Assembly (NCBI RefSeq): GCF_000002865.3 | Contig: NW_001865072.1 | Coordinates: 272,655 to 336,654, forward strand | Direction of reading: 5' to 3' | Length of the DNA stretch: 64,000 bases | Origin: Monosiga brevicollis MX1 | Taxonomy: Eukaryota > Opisthokonta > Choanoflagellata > Craspedida > Salpingoecidae | Shown: piece by piece, positions 57,603 through 64,000 of the stretch | Numbering within the stretch: the stretch's first letter is position 1 | Layout of the letters: each line of letters starts with the position of its first letter | The notes under the pieces: model-generated | The model's database searches: none | What the model was told of the DNA's origin: nothing | What the model saw: the letters and a program-made list of their open reading frames with translations, nothing else | Made by a program: the position numbers and the translations under genes

Positions 57603-59431
57603 TCAAGGTAGGCGCAAATTGGTCGGTTGGCTGTACTTACAAGGTTGGGGAACGAGTCTATCAGACAAGATTTGGGGTGAGAAGTCTTGCAAAGCGACGT
57701 CCAGCAAGTCTGATTCAAGAAAGATGCAGATTTTTTTGAAAAAAAAAAAAAAAAAAATGCAAGAGAAGAAAGAAACAAAGAAAAGAAAGGGAGCTCACCT
57801 CGCGTGCCTCACGAAAGGCTGCATCAATGTGCTCTGCTGACGTCGCCGTCTAAGTTCACATGCAAGCAGAGGCGGGCGAGTCAGCGATGGTGCTGAGCGC
57901 CTCAAGCATTTTCCCTGTCAAAGCTTTGGCACCACGTATTCGAGTATATGCGACGTTCGCAAGATGTTGATGACCAGCATGGATCCAAAGTGTGTGTGCA
58001 TGTGCGTGCGTGCGTAAATATGCGTGCGTGTGTGCGCGTGTGCGTGAATATGAATCATTTATTGACTTGCCTGTGCTCTTGGCGCGGTGGTTGCTTGGGC
58101 TACCCCACCCGCCAGCAGCGTCGCCTTTTGATGGGCTTTTACGCTCACTGAGGCCGAAGTTGTGTTTGAGCGGCCAGTGTTCGCGACCTGAGCTGTCTCC
58201 ACAGCCACAGCCGCAGTGGTTTGTACAGACTCCAGAGTGCTCTGCACTACCTGGCTCTGAGGTGCGTCTACCGACCCCGCGGGTGCTGAGCGCGAGGGCG
58301 AAGGCTGTGCTGTCCGTTTTGATGACACCGGTGATTTAGCTGAGGATCAGCCAGTGTGGACAGAGCAGGTGAGCTGATTGAAGAGTGGGAACTGGAGACA
58401 TGAGACACCGGGATGAAGAGCCGTCCAAAATGCAAAAGAATAACTTACGCTTCGCACTTGAGGCCTTGCGTTTACCCTGACGGGTTTTTGTGTGTGTCGC
58501 CGGTTGTTCGGAGACGGGAACTTTGGTAGCTTGGGAACGGGCTGCTCGTTTGTTCTTGGCACTCTTTTTGGTGGCATTCGGGCGTGCTAAAGAGGGGGTT
58601 ATCTGACGCTCGTGCCGACGAGATCGGCCATGGGACCCTGTTGATGATGCTGTCAAGGATGACGACGATGGTGATGATGATGATATCGCAGAAGTTGTGA
58701 CTGGTTTTGGCGCTGATGATGCTGAATGAGGGGTCACGTCGCTCTGTGCGGTCGCCATGTAAGCCTTTGCTGCTGTTGCAGTGGCGAGAGTTGGTGTTGC
58801 AGATAGAGTGGGATTCGATCGACGCAAAGCGGCTGGAATCATGTGAATGGTGACGATAAAGAGGTGCTGATCGCATGATAGGTCATGCTCTTGTGCGCGA
58901 AACACCAGCTTTTCACCCATGCTCCATCGTTGGCGCTCTGTATGACATTATCCCACCATCACCGTCCATGTGTTGAGGAGCAGGTGCCTTGGGACGCAAG
59001 CGGGATTGTGCAGCAAGGGCACAGCCACGTACCAATGATCAGAAGCACGGCTTTGGTCGCAATGCTGGACGCTTCCGAGGCAAACGCGCCATGCAGGGCT
59101 CGCTAAAAGCAGAAGACCCGGATGAGCATGTCCAAAGGCAAGAACGCGAGGTCTGTTGCAGTACGCTACGCTTGCTTACACGGAACTGATTCTGCACGAC
59201 AGGCTTGCAAAAACGAGCCCACTGTTCTTCTGCAGTGCTGCGCTCATTTCGTGCATGCCCGAAGCGCCATCATCAAGGTAGATGGCCAGAGACGGTTGGG
59301 GAAAGAGGCTCGCCAGGCAGTGCATTTCAACTGTACCTCGCAAATTCAAAGCGACATTTATAGACGCGATCATTACAAACAACAAGGTGCGGTTGATCAC
59401 CGAGCAGCGCACGGTCCTCGAGGCCAAACAT
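57603..59431 (-). CDS. Unrecognised, probably nuclear protein; faint REC114-like features
   Basis: Exons that join in phase: 59431-59337 (perhaps from 59456), 59237-59180, 59102-59033, a 21-base exon 58937-58917, 58832-58449, 58339-58071 and 57849-57799 (or -57813); a last exon near 57690-57603 is unsure. The N-terminal part reads ALLGDQPHLVVCNDRVYKC, then FEFASTAEEQWARFCKP, then helices (EASSIATKAVLLIIGERQ). The middle is disordered, Ser/Thr/Ala-rich, with basic clusters (ATKKSAKNKRAARS; KTRQGKRKASSAK) that look like nuclear signals. The end has HIDAAF and LLDVALQDFSPQI. The R-V-Y-K-x-x-F strand before a helix and a short C-terminal helix recall the meiotic protein REC114, but this is from memory and weak. 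The intron after 58071 begins GCAAGT, a consensus GC donor. Confidence 0.5.
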
Positions 59432-59751
<320 letters not shown>

Positions 59752-62613
59752 ATGCAGCTGGGGGTGTTGACTGTGACGACGTCGCGGACGGCGGCGACGG
59801 ATGCCAGTGGCGGGGTGTTGGCGGAGGCTTTTGATGGGGTGTTTGAGCGTGTTGAGCGCGGCGTTGTGGATGATGATGTGGAGGCGATTCAGGCGGCCAT
59901 GCTCTCGTGGATTCGCGAGTGGGACCCGGACTGCATACTGACAACCGGTGGAACGGGACTGGACGCTCGCGATGTCACACCCGAGGCAGTACGCGGGCTG
60001 TTGGATCGGGAAGCACCCGGAATTGCCACCATGCTGACGGTTCAATCTTTGGCCAAGACTCCGATGGCAGCGCTCTCACGGTTTGTCGCCGGTGTCAAGC
60101 GTCAGACCCTGATCATCTGTCTGCCTGGCAGCCCAAAAGCCTGCCGTGAGTGCGCTGAAATGTTGCATCCCGTGCTGCGCCATGCCATCGATACCATCCG
60201 GGGTCGCAAGCGTGCTGTTCAAAAGGTGCACCATACGATGCAAGCTGACACTGCCACAACAGGGAATCAGGATCACACCGTGTCGGCTCCCACGCCTCCT
60301 GCACACACGGGCTGCAATTGTGGCCGAGATGCACCCGTTACGAGCGTGCAGACGAGCGACTATCCTGTATTTTATGCAGCACCTCCGGTTCCCAGTGAAA
60401 CGGCCTCTGAGCGTGGCTCTGGGGCAGCCGCACGTCACCGCAAATCTCCCTATCCCATGCTGCCCTGGTCCATGGCTCGCCAGCGTGGCCTGGAGGCGCT
60501 TACTCCGCTACGTCCCGTGCAGCGAGACGTGGCAGCAGTAGCACTGCACGAGGTGCTTGCCTCACCCGTCACAAGCACTGTCAACGTTCCCGCCTATCCA
60601 GCCTCTATCAAGGTTTGGCCAAGATCTGGACCCAGGCGCCCGCTCACCCCTACCTCGCGTCGCAAAAAAGTCCACGTGAAAGCTTACCAGGAATATGTTC
60701 TTTCTATTTTCTCAATGTACCCTTCCCCTCCCTGCCTCCTCCGACTTTCTCCTGCCGGCTCCAAAGGATGGCTATGCCGTCCGGGCTGCTGATGTTGATG
60801 TGGAATCGTCCGCCAGCCCTGTTCAGCTGACAGTGCAAGGCGTTAGTACGGCAGGTCAGATGACGCACCCTGCAGCGCAGCCTGCTTCATTCGTGGCAGC
60901 TGGTCACCCGAGCTCATTTCCGTCTCAACGTCTCATCGCTGGACTTGTTAGGTGCGGGCTGGACCGGTGAGCTGCCAGCTGGGGCGGCGGCTCGGATCTC
61001 GACTGGTGCCCCCGTTCCTGTCGGTGCAGACGCCGTTGTGCAGGTGGAGGACACGCGTCTCATTGCCACCAAAGATGGGGGTGCAGAGGAGGCCTGTATT
61101 GAGATCCTTCATCCCGTCAGCCAGGGTCAAGATATCCGACCTCCGGTTTGTGACTGATTGATTTGAGTCCTAGCATGCCAGCCGTCTCAGCTGCCTCGGC
61201 TTCATGCAGGACTCTGGTTTGCTGATCGCTTGCTTGCTGTGACCGCTTTTCAGGGCTGTGATGTGCAGGCCGGAGCGACTATACTCGATGCTGGTGTCAC
61301 CCTCGGTGCCGCCGAAGTAAGTCTCTGTAGCACGGGTCTCCTCTACTCTTCCTGGGCATATAACTACACCTCTCCTTGATGTACACCATATGTGCGTGGG
61401 TGTGTGGATTGGTTTGCCACTAGTGTGCATTGTTGCGAATGTGTCGTGTGGCAATGGTGGATGTGGTGCCACGGCCGACCGTTTGTGTGTTCTCTACCGG
61501 GGACGAGCTGATTGCCGACCCAGCCTCAGCCGATGAGCAGCGCGCAGACCAGGTCATTGACACGTAAGTTTGTTCTCTGCTGCCAAACGCATCGGGTGCC
61601 TTGGTGTCTGGTGTTTGCCTTAATACTGAGTTTTGGCATCCGTTACTTGGTGAGCCAGGAACCGACCCATGCTACTGGATCTGCTTCGAGCGCATGGTTT
61701 CGATGTGGTGGACGGTGGTATTTTACCAGACGATCGGGAACAACTCGAGGGCCATTTACGCACCATGTGCAATCAAGTTGATGTCATGATCACGTCGGGC
61801 GGCGTTTCCATGGGTATGCCAACTGTTGAAGGCAAAGGCGCTTTGCTCAAATCACGGCGCGCGTGCGTGCGCGCGGATGTGCGTGGATGTGAGGCTGAAC
61901 AACCCTCCTTGGCCTCACCCAAGTTGCTGGCTTGGCAGGCGAGAAGGACTTTGTCAAGGACATGATTTTTGCGCTGGGGGGCGAAGTACAATTTGGCCGA
62001 GTGTGGCTCAAGCCTGGCAAACCAACAACCATGGGCACCTTCTCTCGCACAGACTCACGGTGCCGAGCCTTCTTCGGTCTGCCCGGTATGTTAGCTTGGC
62101 TGATGGACCTGCCAATCCTGAGCCTTGCCATTAACGTAATGGACGTCTGCGTTGCCTCACCTCCAGTCTGGCGATGGTAATCTGGCGAATGTCTGACGAT
62201 AGGAAATCCGGTGTCTGCCTTTGTCACGTGGCATCTCTTTGTGTTGCCCTGTCTGCACAAGCTGGCGGGGCGAGCAACGGGATTGCCCGTCCTGTGGGCA
62301 ACCTTGGCCGAAGAGGTGAAGCTGGATGCGCGACCCGAGTTCCAACGCGTGGAGCTGGAATGGGCGTCTGTGACCGGTAAGCCGACTGCTCTCTGTTGCT
62401 CGTTGGCGGGGGTTGGGGCACAAGCTCAGCATTGCTTTGGCGTTTTCGGAAGCAGGAGCCTTGCCCGTGGTCGTGCCACAGCCGGGGTTTCTCAGCTCAA
62501 ACTTGACCAGTGCCACTCGCTGCAATGCCTTGTTGGAGCTGCCGGGGGCCACCGCGCAGCAACCGTCACTACCGCGCAATGCACGAGTCCAAGTCCATCT
62601 CTTGGGCGTGTAA
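59752..62613 (+). CDS. GPHN: Gephyrin-type molybdenum cofactor synthesis fusion (MogA-MoeA)
   Basis: Nine exons (59752-60612, 60767-60854, 60952-61145, 61254-61316, 61424-61563, 61659-61813, 61939-62085, 62203-62376, 62456-62613) give 659 residues. Residues about 1-155 are the G (MogA) domain, which adenylylates molybdopterin: QLGVLTVTTSRTA, LTTGGTGLDARDVTPEA and LPGSPKACRECAEML. A linker of about 100 residues follows with a Cys/His patch. The E (MoeA) domain, which inserts molybdate, runs to the end: PAYPASIKDGYAVRAAD, ISTGAPVPVGADAVV, VFSTGDELIADP, ITSGGVSMGEKDFVKD, WLKPGKPTTMG and FFGLPGNPVSAFV. The G-then-E order is that of animal gephyrin; plant CNX1 has the reverse. The glycine-receptor role of vertebrate gephyrin is not implied here. 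Confidence 0.94.
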
Positions 62614-62909
62614 GGGGGCAAGAATGACTTGAGAAGGAAATGGCGGGGTGGTTTACTGTTTTCCTGGATTGATTTAGGCTTTGAAGGTCTTCAGTTTCAA
62701 GCACATTTGTGTGTGTTTCTTCACCGAGAGATCGATGAAGCTGCTTTTGAGACCGTTGGTTGGGTGTCACTGATGCCAGCTGCTCAGCTTGTCAATAAAT
62801 TGATCGCCGCCTTGGTTGAAGGCTTGGCAAGGGAGAGCCAACAAACGGCTGGATCCCTGTTGTGAACCAAGAACTTCGCAGGGTTGTGCGACGTATCGGA
62901 AAGAGGGGC
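62614..62909. other. Convergent intergenic region
   Basis: Under 300 bases between the stop codons of gephyrin and of the ependymin-related gene; no feature seen. Confidence 0.6.
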
Positions 62910-63742
62910 TTACTCGCAGTTACTGGGAGGCACAAACGCGTTGGGGTCGCTGATGCCGATGGTGAGGTCGAAAAAGTGACGAGTGATGGAGTCGGCCACG
63001 TCGTAGGCAATGACCTCGGAAACGGGAACGCAGTATTCAGTGGTGAACTGGCCGTGCCATTCCCAGCCGCGAGGATGCTGGTAGGCGGGCATTTCCCACG
63101 AGCTCAGGGTGATGGTGTAGTCAAGGGCACCGATTGTGGACTCGCCTTGGAAGGTAGAGTTGTCGGGAATGCCCCAGGCATGCCACTCAAAGTGAGGATC
63201 GATGGGGCTCTTGGTGCAGTTACGATCGGTGACGTCGACGAGGTATTGCACACCCTCGTTGAACAGGACCAGGCGCTCATACACGTGTCTAAGAAAGGGA
63301 CGAATTTCAAGGCAGATCACAAGCATGAGGCATGATCACGTCAGGAGCAACAGCCATGGTGGTGTGGCACGCGCCACGATGCGTGGCCATCATCGGCAGC
63401 GTTGATACGCCGCGGCCAAGTTTTTGAGCACTTCCAAACGAGACGTTGTCGCCACAACCGCGTGCGTTGCTTCAAGAGCCACGCGGACATGCTCTGCCTC
63501 CCCAAAAGCAAGCGAGAGGGCAACACAACAACTCACTGGCCGGAACGATGGGGATCAATCTCATCAACAAAGCGCAGGCGCTTGTTGTGGGAATCGTAGC
63601 TGATCTTGGAAAAGACTTCGGTGTTCTTGCCGTGATCAAAGGTGGACACACGCCCCTCCCACTCAGGCGGGGTGGCACACTTGGCCGGGATCTGGGCCTG
63701 AGCCATGCCCAGCACCAACAGCGCTGCCATCAAACGCATCAT
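62910..63742 (-). CDS. Ependymin-related secreted protein
   Basis: Two exons (63742-63537, 63288-62910) give 194 residues. A signal peptide (MMRLMAALLVLGMAQA) is followed by the ependymin pattern: CATPPEWEGRVSTFDH, YDSHNKRLRFVDE, LVLFNEGVQYLVDVTDRNC, IPDNSTFQGESTIGALDY, then a late cysteine in TEYCVPVSE and the terminal GISDPNAFVPPSNC. The four cysteines sit where the family has its disulfides. Ependymins are small secreted, lysosomal or extracellular-matrix proteins with a hydrophobic beta-sandwich pocket; the ligand here is unknown. Length is normal for the family. The start is the first of two adjacent Met codons that open the signal peptide. Confidence 0.88.
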
Positions 63743-63806
63743 CTTCAAAGTTTTTTTGCAAGAAGAAGAAGCACAGAGAGAGAAGAGAAAAAATTGAAGC
63801 AAATTG

Positions 63807-63837
<31 letters not shown>

Positions 63838-63875
63838 ATTGGTTTGAGAGAGAGAGAGAGAGAGAGATGAATTGG

Positions 63876-63911
<36 letters not shown>

Positions 63912-63944
63912 TTGGTGAGAAAGAGTGAAATAAAGCACAACTAC

Positions 63945-64000
<56 letters not shown>
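63743..64000. other. 5' flank of the ependymin-related gene, GA-rich
   Basis: Almost entirely GA repeats (63807-63837, 63848-63865, 63880-63906, 63949-64000), CT on the coding strand. Three copies of ATGAATTGGTTTGAGAG-like sequence (the last degenerate) sit between the tracts. The tract runs off the window end. Confidence 0.9.

Overview
The window looks like nuclear DNA of a choanoflagellate, most like Monosiga brevicollis. The genes are split by many short introns (about 60-250 bases) with ordinary GT-AG ends, GC is moderately high, and simple repeats are abundant. The gene content pairs core eukaryotic genes (TAF11, glutathione reductase, NDUFS7, gephyrin, a CFP1/SPP1 chromatin reader) with the phosphotyrosine, PDZ and multidomain receptor proteins typical of animals and their closest protist relatives. 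The species is an inference. I saw no tRNA, rRNA, CRISPR array, retroelement, Polinton or virus-like element. One assembly gap (run of N) lies at 15666-15826.

Layout. 1-3922 holds no gene I can support. A secreted receptor-L-domain/EGF protein (+, 3923-6552) is followed by a C22orf39/PANTS-family protein (+, 7272-7995), a small SH2 adaptor (-, 8765-10216), a PPP-family phosphatase (+, 12701-14693) and a protein kinase cut by the gap (-, about 15827-16656). After a gene-poor stretch with three perfect TGACGTCA sites come TAF11 (-, 18976-19890) and glutathione reductase (+, 20787-23330). Next is a giant single-pass membrane protein of 2490 residues in 18 exons (-, 23851-33331). It is followed by an aldo-keto reductase (-, 33989-36149), a CFP1/SPP1-like PHD protein (-, 37066-41887), an alpha-arrestin (+, 42715-44403), NDUFS7 (+, 44827-46214), a coiled-coil/PDZ/PDZ/TPR scaffold (-, 46817-50359), an acidic protein of unknown role (-, 51451-52663), a sortilin-type receptor (+, 53974-57318), an unrecognised nuclear-looking gene (-, about 57603-59431), gephyrin (+, 59752-62613) and an ependymin-related secreted protein (-, 62910-63742).

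How they fit together. These are separate nuclear genes, not an operon. A theme does recur: the giant membrane protein and the sortilin-like receptor both end in cytoplasmic tails crowded with tyrosine motifs that could recruit SH2 or PTB proteins, and the same window encodes an SH2 adaptor, a PDZ scaffold and a PPxY arrestin. The most novel item is the giant receptor, whose ectodomain is a series of degenerate two-cysteine beta-type units I cannot assign to a named family.

Gene models were built by joining reading frames across consensus splice sites and requiring codon phase to match at every junction. Starts of the phosphatase, aldo-keto reductase, kinase and the 57.6-59.4 kb gene are the least certain points. 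A second pattern is that long CT tracts near gene starts almost always lie on the coding strand.
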